From contig NW_024609835.1 in NCBI RefSeq assembly GCF_016920785.2, forward strand, positions 172,728,995 to 172,792,994: 64,000 nt of DNA. The letters are read 5' to 3'. Positions 10,740-23,338 of the stretch are shown piece by piece. Under the pieces are notes generated by a model. The model was not told the DNA's origin and did no database searches. It saw nothing but the letters and a program-made list of their open reading frames with translations. This DNA comes from Ixodes scapularis. Lineage: Eukaryota; Arthropoda; Arachnida; Ixodida; Ixodidae. A program made the translations under genes and the position numbers. Position 1 is the stretch's first letter. Every line of letters starts with the position of its first letter.

Positions 10740-13700
10740 AGATTTGTAAACGTCTCATTTTTCTTTATGCCGGTTTTGTTTTAAAAGAGCAGTGAAAGCT
10801 ACACTCTTTCGATCTGTACAGGTGAGTTATACTCCCAGGAGGACATATATAGGGAGCTGACGGTCACGACAAGTCAAATAAGTAGCTAAAATGTGTTAGT
10901 TAACTTTTTAACAAGAGAAAATTAACATGTGCATTTAACTAGAAACTTGCTGAGCGTTATTTCAAACTAAATATGTAAATTTTAGGCAGATATGGGGCGC
11001 TTGGGTAGCCCGGTGGTGTGCGCAAGCTACCACCCTTGCAGCGGGCGCAACGCTGGCGGTACGGAAACACGCGTGATAAGTGGCGAAGAAACCGCGCTGG
11101 CGCATTTTCGTTCCACTAGCCTCGCGCCAGTTGCACGGGTGGTTAAGTTAGTGGACCACCACGTTTCCCACGCGCCCCAAATCTTTCTAAACTTTGATTA
11201 TCTAGTTGTTTTCGATGACGCGCAGCAATTTTCTGATTTGAAACATGTCTTTATCTGCACTAACTTAAAAGTTCATTGACAACAATTAGGTAATTAAGCG
11301 ACTTATTCTAAGGATTATTCCCCGTATTACTGCTCATACGACTCACCTACATAGACCGCATTAGAGTAGCATTCGCGGCCCATTTATTTAAACAAACATA
11401 TGAAGCCTCGAAAACAAATCCCGCTATATACGCAAATTTGACCAGTTTGACAGCTGGACTTCAAGCCCCGCGACGTCATGGTACCACGTGACGCAATGAC
11501 GTCACGTCACGGCGCCAACAACGTTATTATATCTCGTAACGCTGGCTGCAGTGCAGAGTCACGTGACGTGACATAAAAGCCGATTGAGGGCGTGATTTCA
11601 TGTGAACCGTGGCCTGGTGAACGTCACGTGTCCGCGAGACAAACTGTGGTAGAAACTGCGTTAAAACGTAACCGGCGTCTCTCTAAGATTAGCTGAAGAC
11701 GAGGCTGCGTCTGCTGCTTTGGCAAAGACAACGCGACGGCAACGGAAATTTCAATGTCGCTTCCGTTAAGAATTGATTTCCCGCTAAGGTGAAACGGATC
11801 GCACGGAGTTGGATCGACTGTAGCAGACCTTCCGTATGCACTGAAGCGGACGCTTGCATCGGCCGTGTCAGGAACAGAGCGCTTGGACTTGGCATGGGTT
11901 CGCATGGAAGCGAAGGAGTGTTGCGGTGGGTAGGACAGGGGCTCGTAGTGACGCACGAAGGGATTCAGGCGACCTGCTTCCGGCGAAGGTGAGGGTAACA
12001 GAGCGATGCCAAACTCCGGTAAGATAAAAACGGGAATCACCGATGCAGAACTTCAGAAGGCCTCCGCACTGTCTCCTCTCCTTCAATAAAACGTCATCAG
12101 AATCGGAACGCGGTAACTCGGCTTTTGGGCCCGAGCCCGATCCTCGACGCGCTGATTGGACACGAGCCTCAGCCTAACACTGACTCAGCACTCGTGCCCA
12201 ATCTCTCGCCTCGATGGACCTGACTGGGATGACGTGTGTGGAGGCCTTCTGTCTAGGTGGTGTTGTACAGACTCGTCGAATGCACTCGCACTATTTAGAG
12301 TTGCCCGACACGCATGGACCATAAAACAAGCGATACCACGTAGCCGAGCTTAGAAACACTGCGTAATGGACTCTTTTTTTTTTAGTAGAGTTATACGGAT
12401 AGCAACCGAGGGAGAGGAGGACATGCGAGAACTCGTGGGGACGTCGGAAAACCGAGCTCTGGTTGGAATGGCTAGCGGGTAGACGCAACGCTGCCTGCCG
12501 CTGCCCCTAATCGCTGTCCGAACGTGTTCGCACGCGAACACCCAACTCCGGACGCCAGCGTTTGGTGTTCAAACGGGTTCCAAGATTGAGTAGCGACAAA
12601 GGCAGCCTAGCTTCGGCCCTAACCACTAATCGTTCCAACCGGAGCTCGGTGATCCGAAGTTCCAGCGCACTTTCATCTCCGCCTCTCCCTCACTTGCTAC
12701 CCGTGTATGTAGTCACTGAGCGCAAGAAACGCAGGGCGTGGTGAAACCCCGAGTACCTTCTTATCACATCGCAGCCAATGAGAGTGAGGCATTCGCCGAT
12801 CAGAGCATCAATGAGCCAATTAGGAAGCAAGGAGCATGAATTAACATTATGAGATGCGCCCCGCGTTCCTTCAGCTGCCAGAAACACAAATAAACCAAGA
12901 AAAAAACACAAATAATCATAAATGTTTGGAAGACTTTTCCGAGTTCGTTTCAATGCCAAGGTTCAGCTGCCTCCCTGATTTTCTTTTTAATTGGCTTTGA
13001 AAACTAAAGAAACTTTTGGCCAATTACGGCCCTCATTTTTATTTTAAATTGGATAAAACCTGTTATACCGTCAGGTGGTGCAGGCAGGGAGAAACATTTT
13101 GTTTTCTTTACTTTTAGCTCTCCCTTAGAAATCGTAAATGTCGATCTAAACGTTTTGGCTAAGGCGCCGGATTAGGCATCTGTCACGGTACCGAGGACCG
13201 GAATTTAGAAAAAGAGAAGTCATAAGGAAACTCTAAACGAATATACCTAGATTAGATTTTAGGCGCTGAAATGAATGTGAAAGCAGATATTAAAGGAGCG
13301 ATGCAAAAATTTGTGTACTTTGCGCAAATACCGCTTAGAACGGATCCCTGAGGTTAATGACCTATGAAACACACTTTCGTTTTTCAACCCAAGCAATAGA
13401 AGTCCCAGAAAAAAATTAATGAAAAACGAGCAGCGTTCACCCCCTCAACTCGCAGCCAGAACAAGCAGCCACGTGATCTGGAGCCGATTATATGCCGCCA
13501 ATGTAGATCATAGCCACGCGCTGGGGTTGGCAAAGCACAGGGCACGCGCTGAGTTCGAGGTATTGTTATGGCTCGGCTATTGTCGTCGTTGCAGCGATTG
13601 GACACGGGCCACGACCCGAATGCTTCTCGAGCTAGTAATTATCACGAGCCCAAATCAAGTGCCCACGCAATGCTCGGGTCCAATCTATGAACAGCATACA

Positions 13701-16437
13701 AATATCGTCATATGAGTGTACTGCGATCCCCACGTTACGTCATGAAATTTTGCAAAAGAGAGATTGAATGAAAATGATCGCTTTTGTCCTTGAAATTACA
13801 CCGCAACAAAGGAGTTTCTTGGCCAACGGAGTTGCGTGCGAGTATCCTTGACTCCCACTAGTGCCAGCAAGCTCGTGTATAGTGAAAAACATTCCAACTG
13901 AATATTGTTGCACAGCTCCTTTAAAGTAACCCGAAGTTGGATGAAACCATATATTTATATTTAATATTTATTATGTAGCAGACTATGACTTTACGCAACA
14001 ATAGACCCTTTCCGAAATTCAGTCTGGCCACTTTGATCACTATCTTCATCTGTGGAACGGCATCTGTGCCATACCAATGGCGGCCTTCTAGTGACTGATA
14101 AAGGAAGACGTTGAAGATGCTCCTAAGCGGCTCTTGCGAGGCCTGCACATTGGGGGGATCAGTACGACGCGACGTGGGAATGGAACACAAGAGCTACGTA
14201 AGCGTTTATTTATAATAACTCAGATTCAGTCAATCTGTGGGCGGCACACAATCGGCCTTAAAGCACTTTGGTGTATAGAATTTTCTCGAGGCATCTGAGT
14301 GGGTTGAAGCTTTGTTCTGAATGCAGGTTCTTGGTCACCATCCAACTGAAGGTGATCGAGAAAGAACTCACACTGAACAATTCATCGCGTGCCGTTGACT
14401 TGCGAAAGTGACGGTGCCAATACAAGTTCATTTCCGCCATTGATATGGCAAAACCTAGACTGCTTTAGAAACATCCAGGTGACACTGAATTTTGGAAAGG
14501 GTCTATTGCGACCACGAAAACTCACCAGGCGTAAATGAAAAGATATAGATACTTCGACACGTTCGCGCATTGCACGAGCCTAATGAATATGATAAATCAA
14601 ATGCTGACACATCGTACATGAGAACACGAAGGAATTTTAACATAGTTACACGTACAAAAACCCAGTAAGCATCACCAGTATAGTGATGCTGATAATGAGA
14701 GTGTTCATTCATGGCGAGAGAGGCCCATTACGGTGCAGTTTTTTCTCCTTCTTTCTGGTATCTACACTTGCGCATTCGGAGCGCGTCGCTCCGCCTTTTT
14801 ATTAGGCCCACATCTTTTTACGACGGTGGCAGGGGGATTTGGAAGCGGGCAGCGGGCAGCGGGCCGGGCTTTATTGGAAGGACCGCGGCAAGCCGCGGGG
14901 GGGAGGGGGGGGGGGGGGTTCGAAAGACTTTCTTGGGTCAGGGTTTGGAGATCCTAATCCAGACGAATTAACTAAGAAAAGAACTCTTTCTACTCCGATG
15001 AATACACTTTCCGAGTCGCCTTTTCCATTCCGAAATTTCGTGAGTTGTCAGGGGGTAACAGTCGGCGCAGCAATTAAGTATCGACGGCCGCGCGCTCCAT
15101 TTGCGTTCCATTGGGGCCCGATGCCTACATCTACAGTGATGTGATTGCTGCGCCAATTGCGCAAAAATGAGCCAAGGGGCTAACCCTGCTACATCCTGCT
15201 ACATTCCGCCGAAATATGGGTAATCTGCGCCAAGCCTGCGCCAAAGGACCAATTTCGGTCGCCTTTCAAAACCGAAACTAAACTGAGTACCGGAATTGAG
15301 CATGCGTGAGCTAGGTGGCGCCAGCGACCGCCCGACAGAAAGTATGCTGCATCAATCGTCCATCCGGTCTCGCATGGTTTTTCCCGCCGTTCCTCATTTC
15401 GCGCTCTCGTGAATCTCGTCTCGCATCCTCTTGAAAATATTTTAACAATAGATGCAAGCGTATATGAACGCCCCGACGCTAGCTTGCCGGGTACCAGCTA
15501 TGCCGTCATGCTGTAAAACGAAACCATGTTTTTGCGCACTGGGAAGTTACTTGTGATCTGAAGCACTCGCTTCCTAAAGAAACGGCCGTGGCAAAACTAT
15601 TTTTGGTCCCTGCCTACCAGTCACCGTGGTTATGACGTCTGGTGTTCCCGTCCACACATTGCAGCAGGTATGGCGCTTTCTACAAGGAAACGTAAGGACT
15701 GCTGCAGGGTAATCAGCAATCCTATCCTTGTTTGAATTAAACGCTACTACAAAAATCCCTCTAGCTCAAAGACTGTTGTGTCGAAGTACTGTTTATTCGG
15801 GTTTCTCTCGGTGGGAGTTCTTTTGAGAGGGACCCCTGTACGTGAAAAGTCTGTCGCAAAAGAAAGTTTAAGACAAGTTAGCTAAAGCAAAAAAAACAAA
15901 AAGGCAATGTCTGCACGCAGAACAGAGCAGAACGCGCTGCGCAATATCTGCAGCGCAATGTCTGCAGCGCAGAACGCGCAGGGCGAGCTTGTTTATGTTG
16001 AGTTCAGTTGTTGCACAAAGCGCTCCAAGAACTTTTTGACCCTGACTCGCGATGTCTTGCATTGATGCGCTCAGGTTCTTTTTTTTTTATTAGATTTATT
16101 GTCCTTGTTTTGTTTGCGCTTTTTAACCTTTTAAATTAGCTTGTGCCTCGTATACTGGCCTGGCAAGCACACGCCGCTGGACTGTTTTTCTTTTTTTTTT
16201 TATGCTGGATTGTTACATTTCGCATACAATTTTGGGGACCAGATGGCGACGGAGCGGAGTGGCAGAGTTTCGGTTTCGATCGAACAGCCGTCTTCGCTCG
16301 CATAACGAAGCGTGTGCAACTGCAAGCCGCCGAAGTTGCCCTCACGTGAATGCGAACATGATTGCACGACAGAGGTACCAGCCGGGATGCTTGCAATCCA
16401 TTGTTTTACATTTGCTTGCTTCTGACGAAAATCTGGC
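10740..16437. other. Unassigned DNA, about 5.7 kb
   Basis: No supported gene. Noted inside: a cluster of GACGTCA and CACGTG motifs with CATAAAAG (11470-11580), possibly a promoter or repeat end; a G-rich repeat edge (14890-14920); and a small inverted repeat GGCGCAGCAAT / ATTGCTGCGCC (about 15064-15155). Frames are under 140 aa and mutually overlapping. Confidence 0.35.
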
Positions 16438-16731
16438 ATGTCGGGAACCAGTAAAACGGTGGGAGACGTCTTGGAATTGCTCGGCAACGCCTACAGCACC
16501 GTACACTTGTGGGATGACTCAACGTCTCTTTGGAAACATTCAAAGTGGACATTCATTACTTGCCGAAAGCTAAGCGAGGCTTGCAGCAGCCTTGCTGAAA
16601 GTTTCAACAAGCAAAAGGAAAAGCACCCACCAGTCGTACTGCGCCTTTTTCATGCGCACAGTTTCGAATTCCATTGCAGTAGTTACGTCTTTCATCAGTT
16701 GGATAATGCTTTAATTTATTATATTATATAA
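16438..16731 (+). CDS. Unrecognised 97-aa frame
   Basis: The frame starts at a true ATG (MSGTSKTVGDVLELLG) and stays open to 16731, followed by A/T-rich DNA with AAATAAA-type hexamers. The first 60 residues have balanced composition (Trp, Lys, Ser, Leu). No motif, splice logic or family is recognised. It could be a single-exon remnant of a repeat protein. Confidence 0.2.
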   Translation: MSGTSKTVGDVLELLGNAYSTVHLWDDSTSLWKHSKWTFITCRKLSEACSSLAESFNKQKEKHPPVVLRLFHAHSFEFHCSSYVFHQLDNALIYYII

Positions 16732-16993
16732 CTAGTGAAGTTTATGCTTTCATATTTTCTGCTAAGCTGGTCATTTTCAAATAAATTTAATATGTGCAAT
16801 TTAGTTCTTATTTATCTATATGTGTCATTTAACTGAAGCATTGCAAAATATGTTGTGCCATTGCCATTTCAGTTAACAACTTTAAAGGCTCCCAGGTCGT
16901 CTAACTTGACTATAATTTGTTTATTGTGGCGAGTAAAGTGCCCTTCCTTTGTCCAGCACTTAAAACAAATATTTTTTTATTTTTATAAAAAAA

Positions 16994-17110
16994 TCTGCTC
17001 CAAAAGCCACGTTTTGCTGCTCCGAAACACTGTTTTGGCTGCTGCAAAAGCCACTTTTGCTGCTCCAAAAAACTGTTTTGGCTGCTCCAAAAGGTGCTCC
17101 AAAACGGCTT
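16994..17110. repeat. TGCTCCAAAA minisatellite
   Basis: About six copies of a 21-22 bp unit around CTGCTCCAAAA. The second half alternates between GCCAC-TTTTG and ACTGTTTTGG, giving a higher-order period of about 43 bp. Local AAAA/TTTT complementarity allows hairpins. Confidence 0.7.
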
Positions 17111-17429
17111 CGGCCAATCACATCACTGCATCTATCAACCTCCACTTGGTTTAATTGGTGAAGTGCTTCGTTTGATAAGAGCTACAAATAGTGTAAAATT
17201 TACCTTTAGTGAACAAACAGCATATTTGAATGCAGTGGGAACCTTAAGAACGACAAAGCTTAGATTGCCTTAAGTAAAACGAAAATGTGTCGAGTCATGC
17301 GCGAAAACGTACGTGAACGACCTTGCACTGCAATATCGCTAAAAAAAACTCAGGAGAGTCACGTTCGCAGCCTCGTGTAAACCATCCCGGCGTACGTTTC
17401 TAGCATTCGGCAGCAGTCTCGGTGCTCAC
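17111..17429. other. No gene recognised
   Basis: A/T-rich flank after the minisatellite; nothing specific. Confidence 0.3.
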
Positions 17430-17535
17430 CTGCTCTGCTTTGACCGTTCAGAAGCAGTATCACTAGCAGGGCCTGCTTGATAACGTTCTTCTTCCACGGC
17501 TGGGAAATCACCGGCTGGGGTCCTTCTTGGGCCAT
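17430..17535 (-). CDS. Possible first coding exon, short hydrophobic N-terminus
   Basis: Minus-strand ATG at 17533-17535. The frame reads MAQEGPQPVISQPWKKN and then a hydrophobic stretch (ALLVILLLNG). It ends at a consensus donor CAG|GTGAGC (GT at 17428-17429), phase 1. A basic residue pair before a hydrophobic segment suggests a signal anchor or signal peptide. The following exon is not identified. The support is start, composition and donor only. Confidence 0.3.
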
Positions 17536-18768
17536 AAGCACAGGCTATGGCGCCGTAGATAACCGCAAGTCTAGACTGCTCGGACGCGTCCACGCTGATA
17601 ATAACGTAGCTGGATAAGTTGGCATGTAGCGTGCTTCTCAGAAACAAAGGAACGTTATTGCCAATATGGCGAGGGAAGCGGCGTTGAATGGAATAATTGG
17701 TGGAGACGCGTCTCGTGAGTTGTTTTTTGAGTATCACAACCCGATTGGAAATGATGATTGCGATATTTGACCGTCACGCGCGCTTTACGACTATACTTCG
17801 CCTCACTCCAGCGTGGACTAATCAAAAAGACTTCATGCGCGAGCTTTATGATTTTAATCTTGCCTCGACTGCGCGAGCGCCCATGCAACGGGAGCGCCAG
17901 TCCAAACCACCTTCGGCCGTGTGTATTCTTTTTGCTGATTTCATAATCGGATGAGACGAAGTTTAGTTGAATTACGCCACCATAGGTGAATGCACATTTT
18001 TTCCAAATTGTACAGTGCCTTCATAGACGTACGTGCTTTTGCTTGAGTGGCGAGTGACATCGAAGCTATTTTTCCTCTCAATCGTTTTTATTTTTTTTTA
18101 AATGTATTTTGAAGTGCGCGCAATGCGGTGTTACTCAGCTCGAGCCCGTAGCCATCGCGAGCGCGTAGCCAGTTTTCACAGAATGGCAAGCGCGTAACTG
18201 TTTTAGGCATAAGTCACGCACTCAGTGCGCCAGCGCGTCATGCGCTGGCCCGCTCAGTGCCACAAATGATATATTTTTATCCTGAGACGGACAGACGTGT
18301 ATGCACCCTACCAAACACTTCATGTTTTAAAAGTAGCGCAAGGTGCGTCGATGCACGAGGCACGTGCAAAGTGCAACCCTTGGGAAGATCATGGGGCACA
18401 GCTCAGCACTGAGCTAGAGTGAGCTAGATTTCAGACGCCATGTTCTTCCCAGGAGTGGCGCGTGGCACGTGTCTCGAGCATTTACACAACGATGAATGGA
18501 GCCACTTTTCCCAGGATAGAGGGGCTTTACCAAAAACGCGTATGCGCTGTCGCCTATAGGGACATCTGGGTTCGAAACTCGAGTGGCTACAACACAACGC
18601 GTTCCCAAGGCTTTTCCGACTCATTTGACGACGGTATTTGGGCACCTTCGTAGCATTTTCGGGATTTCTAGTCCCGTTTGTTTGGGAAGAGCAAATCTGA
18701 TTCTCGTTTGAGGTGGACTATTGAGTCGTCATCCTCCGAGCAGTGCGAATACTTCCCAGGACCACGGT
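17536..18768. other. Unassigned DNA
   Basis: Holds small GC hairpins (for example CAGCGC-GTCAT-GCGCTG near 18231) but no gene I can support. Confidence 0.3.
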
Positions 18769-20583
18769 ATAGACCCCTTTCGGAATTTCGGCAACACTGA
18801 AAAAAATTTAGCCGGAATAGTAAAACATCTAGCAACATTGGGTGATCGCCGCCATTACGCAGGGTACGACCGGTCGGCGTGCAGCGCAGCCGCCGTAGCG
18901 TTTTGAGCTATGGCTTGTGCGGATGTTTTCCCGATCACCTGTTGGTCTAATGATATATCGATACTGTCACATATAAGTGACAGAGAGGTGGAGCAGTTCT
19001 ACAAGAGCCGGTCAGGCACAAACCGGTGCATGGAAAGAAGCTACAACTTCTTCGTCGAAACATACGTGGTCCCCGCATCGATACAGGGCTAACTACTCAC
19101 GGAACAGGCAAGTTCTTTTTTGTTTTGTAGTGATTTTTTTTAGTAACATTCCATAATTTGAATACAGTTCATCATAGTGATCGCGCTGTTAGCGTGGCCA
19201 CTCTAAACGACCCGGTACGCTGTACCCGTCGTGAGCTTGTCGTTCGGGGACAGCCGAGAACTCGCTCGTTTCGTTTTTCGTACCCCTCCAATAAACTTAC
19301 GACCGCGTACCAGTAACTGCAAAAGGTGCCTCACGAGTCACAACCTTGAGTGTTCAAGAAATCGCAATCGCAAGTCGTACAGAACAGCAGAAAAGGTTGT
19401 ACGGGTGGGTGGAGCAGCATTTTAAATTCCTTGCTTGGTCACCTTTTAAAGACTAAGAAATTAAGCGGTTTATGGCATTGCTCACAAAGCTACAGAGTAG
19501 ACTTTCCAGAACCACTGATGTATTGGGTTTGTTTCACGGCGTTTGTAAACGTACCACGTTTGTTTCAACACACCCAAAATGCGACATAGCAAAAAAAAAA
19601 GTGTGCTGGAATTCATCTTTATTTGCACAGAAAATATGCAGAGCTGTTTGAGTGTCAAACCGGTGTATATATATGTATATTTTTATCTCATTCAGTGCAG
19701 GAAGTTTCTTCATAAGGGTTTTTTGCTACCGAAGCAAGAAGACCCAAGAACAACATACAATGTGTTCAGGAATAAAAACCGTTGAACAGAATAACAATTG
19801 TTGAACATGCTCTAAACACCAACTCTTTGGCTGCATTCTCACAAATTTCCAAACTGATTAGTAGCGTAACGCCCCTATACGTCTAGCGGTACGACCTTGG
19901 CACTCTGTTCAGGCTACCACCCCAAAAGTTCTCACGATCGCAAGGCGGGTTCGAGTGATCTTCAGATTCGGTGTTCAATGCATTTAGTCTGTACACCCCA
20001 TCCACCCGACGTCTGTTTTCTGGAAAACTCTTTACCGGCGTGAGTAAAGGAAACGAACTTGCGGAAGAAGTAATCATGCATATACACGCCGAGCAAGTAC
20101 CTAAAATGGCCTCGGTTGCAGTGAAGAAGCACTGAAGGAGGGAGCCGCTCGCGCATGCGAGCCGCGCACTGAGCCACGGCCGTACCTCTCTAGTTAAAGA
20201 CGGGGCTCGACACACGGGCACACTACTACAACATGCATCGTTTGCGATGCTTCCGCTTACGGAAGATAAGAGCGTTTTCTTGTCTAACCCGCGAAAGTTT
20301 TGTAAACAACACGAGGACTCGGTTTTTCTTTTTGAACACTTTAGAACTTGTCTGACACGTACCTTTTTTCCGTCTCCGTCAACGTATCCATCCTGCGTAC
20401 ACAAAGGTACGCAGCAATGCGATGGCATATTGATGCGGCGAGCGCAGACTGGGACTCAAAGTGTAAGCGGCACCGTTATAGGTGATAAGATGCAGGCGGT
20501 TCTGGCGGGACCCCTGCGTGATGGCGGCGGACCTAGTTGCAGTTGCGTGCAACAGGTGGCGCTTTACTCCGAAAGGGGTCTAT
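18769..20583. mobile_element. DNA transposon-like element with TIRs and a THAP exon
   Basis: The left end ATAGACCCCTTTCGGA (18769-18784) is matched exactly by its reverse complement at 20568-20583. A second inner match (CGCCGCCAT.ACGCAGGG at 18847-18864 and inverted at 20512-20529) supports a shared terminal structure. A THAP-type exon lies inside on the minus strand. THAP DNA-binding domains occur in P-element-type transposases and in many host proteins. No transposase core is visible, so this may be an internally deleted copy. Confidence 0.5.
20363..20428 (-). CDS. THAP-type zinc-finger first exon
   Basis: Minus-strand ATG at 20426-20428. The 22-codon exon reads MPSHCCVPLCTQDGYV and ends AAG|GTACGT, a consensus donor (exon end 20363, phase 0). 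The N-terminal C-x3-C followed by a short polar loop is how many arthropod THAP domains begin. The rest of the C2CH module (Cys, His, AVPTIP-like end) must be in later exons that I could not find. The downstream frame on the minus strand is intron-like, not protein-like. It sits inside a TIR-bounded element. Confidence 0.45.
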
Positions 20584-20601
20584 TCACAAATGCAAGTCCG
20601 G

Positions 20602-20745
20602 CTTCAGGGCGCTGCCATCTTGCTCACTGGGGTGCGCTTGGATGCTTCCTAATCCGATTACGAAGCCTTGCTAAGGCGTCATAATCGGATTATGGCCTCG
20701 CCCAAGCGCACCCCATTTTGCAACATGGCAGTGCCCTGAGTTGCT
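20602..20745. repeat. Large imperfect hairpin, about 70-bp arms
   Basis: The left arm (TCAGGGCGCTGCCAT, TGGGGTGCGCTTGG, TAATCCGATTA) is repeated in inverted order and complement (TAATCGGATTA, CCAAGCGCACCCCA, ATGGCAGTGCCCTGA). The loop is near 20675. It begins just outside the TIR element. Confidence 0.75.
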
Positions 20746-21487
20746 CAGGGCTAGAGTTCCTGTATACACTCCGTGCGACGCGACTGGCGCGCCGCCGCGC
20801 GGCCGGTACCGAAGGTAGGCAGTGAGGACCCCAGAGAAAACGAAACCGAAACCACGCCGTGGTACGCATTGAAGTCGGAGTGGTGCGGTTGCGCTGGGTT
20901 CGCAGCATGAAGTGCTGCCTGTGCTGCGTCATTAAGTGCTTCAATAGTTATGCGTCATATCTCGTGGAGACAAAGTTTCACAGTTTTTCACCTCGCCGAT
21001 GTTTTGTGGGACCGCGACAACGATGGAGCCGTGCCCTACGACGCGAGAAATTTGGTCTCCCGATCATGTCTGCCACTGTGTCGGCACGGCTGACATATTC
21101 TATACTGCCGCTTTGCGCTCTGCGTTTGTATTCGTATCAGCAACGCATACATATCTCAGCTCGAACTGAAATGCCATCCCACACTCGCGGGTATCCAGTG
21201 CGAATTTCGTTGAAGGAATGCCCTCGAAAGAAGTTTCGTCCCCAACGTACGTGTCGATGACATTTCCGGACAAGTATGGCACGCAATCTGTACTTCATGA
21301 AGAAAGATTCGAACGGTAAAACAAGTGACAAATATAAATCTAAAGAAAAGAACAATGAAACTCGGAATCACTGGAGAATCGACGTTTGAGTATGGAAGTT
21401 TATGTGGTGTGCTTCCTTTCCTGATCAGCCTCCTTTTGGATGTGGATACGATGACACCCCGAGTTCTTTAGACAACAATTTTTTTTT
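20746..21487. other. No gene recognised
   Basis: GC-rich start (Sp1-like GC clusters, 20770-20800), then mixed DNA. No supported exon. Confidence 0.3.
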
Positions 21488-22171
21488 CTCGGCTTTAGAG
21501 TCACCTATCGCAAAGTGGTTCGAACTGGAAGTACCGTTCACTGGTCCCTTCCTACCTGTAAAGTGTGCACCTCCCACGATGAGTGGTATTATCTTGACAG
21601 CCTTTGACGATCAAAGCCAGTTCCCATTTAGTTACGCCGCCCAAACTAAATTTCCACCTGGTTTCGCTATGCCAACTCTTTTTGTTATAATAAGTGTTGT
21701 GCCAAGTGACGGCCATGAAAAAGTACCCGTGCACCGAAAATCAGCACCTCGTGCAACAGGCTATTACGCAACAGCTGACAGCAAAAGCCCTTGGCGGCCA
21801 AACCGTGTGTTGGCCGACAAATTTGTTTTCTCGGCTTTGGAACCACCTTTCGTAAGGTTGTTTCAATTGGAACTACAGTTCACTAGTCCCTTCCTACCTC
21901 TAAAGTCTCCACCTCCCCCGACCAGTGGTATTCTCTTGACAACCTTTTCATGGTCAAAACCGGTTCCCATTGAGTTACGTCGCCCAAACCAAATTTTCAC
22001 CTCGTTTCCCTATGCCACCTTTTTTTTTTTTTTTTTTTTGTATAATAAGTGCTGTGTCATGTTACTGTCAAGTTCAAGCACCTGTGTGCCCAAATCTGCA
22101 CTTTGCACAGCCCGCTATAACACAACATTTTGGGTCCAATATTAGATATCCCGTGCAGCTTTATTTCTTTA
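21488..22171. repeat. Two-copy tandem repeat, 342-bp period
   Basis: TTCTCGGCTTT recurs at 21488 and 21830. The following about 300 bp align throughout (CCCTTCCTACCT.TAAAG, AGTGGTATT.TCTTGACA, GTTCCCATT.AGTTACG). A 247-codon frame spans both copies, but a 1-bp insertion in copy 2 puts the two copies in different frames. The frame is therefore not conserved and the DNA is probably non-coding. Copy 2 has gained a T21 tract. Confidence 0.8.
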
Positions 22172-23338
22172 TTCGTTAGAAACATAACTTTCACACCTGC
22201 TGTCTTAACGAAACTTGGCACTCTTCGTGCACAAACTTAGTGAATATCTCACTCGCCTTCAAATATCATCGTTCCAGCAGTCCTAGGTTTACACCGACGA
22301 GCGAAATAAATTTCCCACTCAGAGCAATATGGTGGCGGCCGTCTTGTTTTTCGGAAAATTGCTCCAACTCCTTCTTCGGCCGCAACTAGAGAAATTACTC
22401 CTAATAACGACTCAAACTCAATATATAAGAAGTGGAGAACAGCTAAATGCCCTTCTGCCCCAGCACTCATGCAACGTCACCCCCAACTTATCGGCTCAAA
22501 AAGCAAAAGTTTCGTCCGTGCGCGCCTCCACCGCCACAGCTTGCCATGCGAAAAGGCGCCGCAGGCTGTCGAACGCGCCTCACAGTCGAACGCCACTTCC
22601 TCCGCTAGCGGCGCTGCGCGCGTTTTTCAAAGCGCCCCCTATAGTTCCCGCACGGAGTGTATAGACCGTTCCATTAGGGTCATAGCAGAGAGGGTAAAAG
22701 AGAAAAAAATGCACTCCCCCTCTCACCCCGCGTGCCGTGCGCTCCGCCGAGTGGGCTGTAGCTAGCGTCCGGCTGGCGTGCAAACTCTGTTTAAAATCGC
22801 GTCAATTTGAAACTTTCTAGCGCAGATGCGCAGATTTTGGTATGCCAGTTGTCGTGTAATATTATGCTAGATAAAGAGACTCACAGGGTCCGATTGCGCT
22901 GTTACCAGCGTGCAAATAAAAGAAAAAAGAGGGAAAACTGTGTCAGATTGGCCGGTCTCTTTGGCGAAAAGTAAATCCGGTTGCTGTATTTTTTTTTATT
23001 GTACAAAGTTCGTACTGGGTGTAGGCCTTTAGCGACCATGAGTGGAAGTCTGAAACAATAAATAAAACGTGCTCTCCTGCCGCAACACACGCAATAGTTG
23101 AGGGTAGTACTGCCGGCTGACTCAACTGCTATTTAAGTAACGGAAAAAAGATATGCTTGTTGATCATTTCGCAAAATAGAACAACAGAGAGCTATAGGCT
23201 GATTTTGGAGTAGCCACAACTATTCTAAGAACGCGTACCACTTCACAACGGCAGCCACGAGCGAGAGTTCGATTTTCGGTACAGCCCTCCGATACAGTCC
23301 AAAGATGGAGAACGGCAACCTCCCGGTTTGTTGTCGGC
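22172..23338. other. No gene recognised
   Basis: Contains a CTATA-type repeat edge near 22640-22680 (GTTCC.GCACGGAGTGTATAG) resembling 20750-20780. No supported exon. Confidence 0.3.

Noticed and set aside
16690..16730. Second hammerhead-like CTGATGA on the minus strand
   Set aside because: A GAAAC follows only after unpaired sequence; no stem II forms.
21402..22145. 247-codon frame as a repeat protein gene
   Set aside because: The two 342-bp units are read in different phases because of a 1-bp insertion, so the frame is not conserved.
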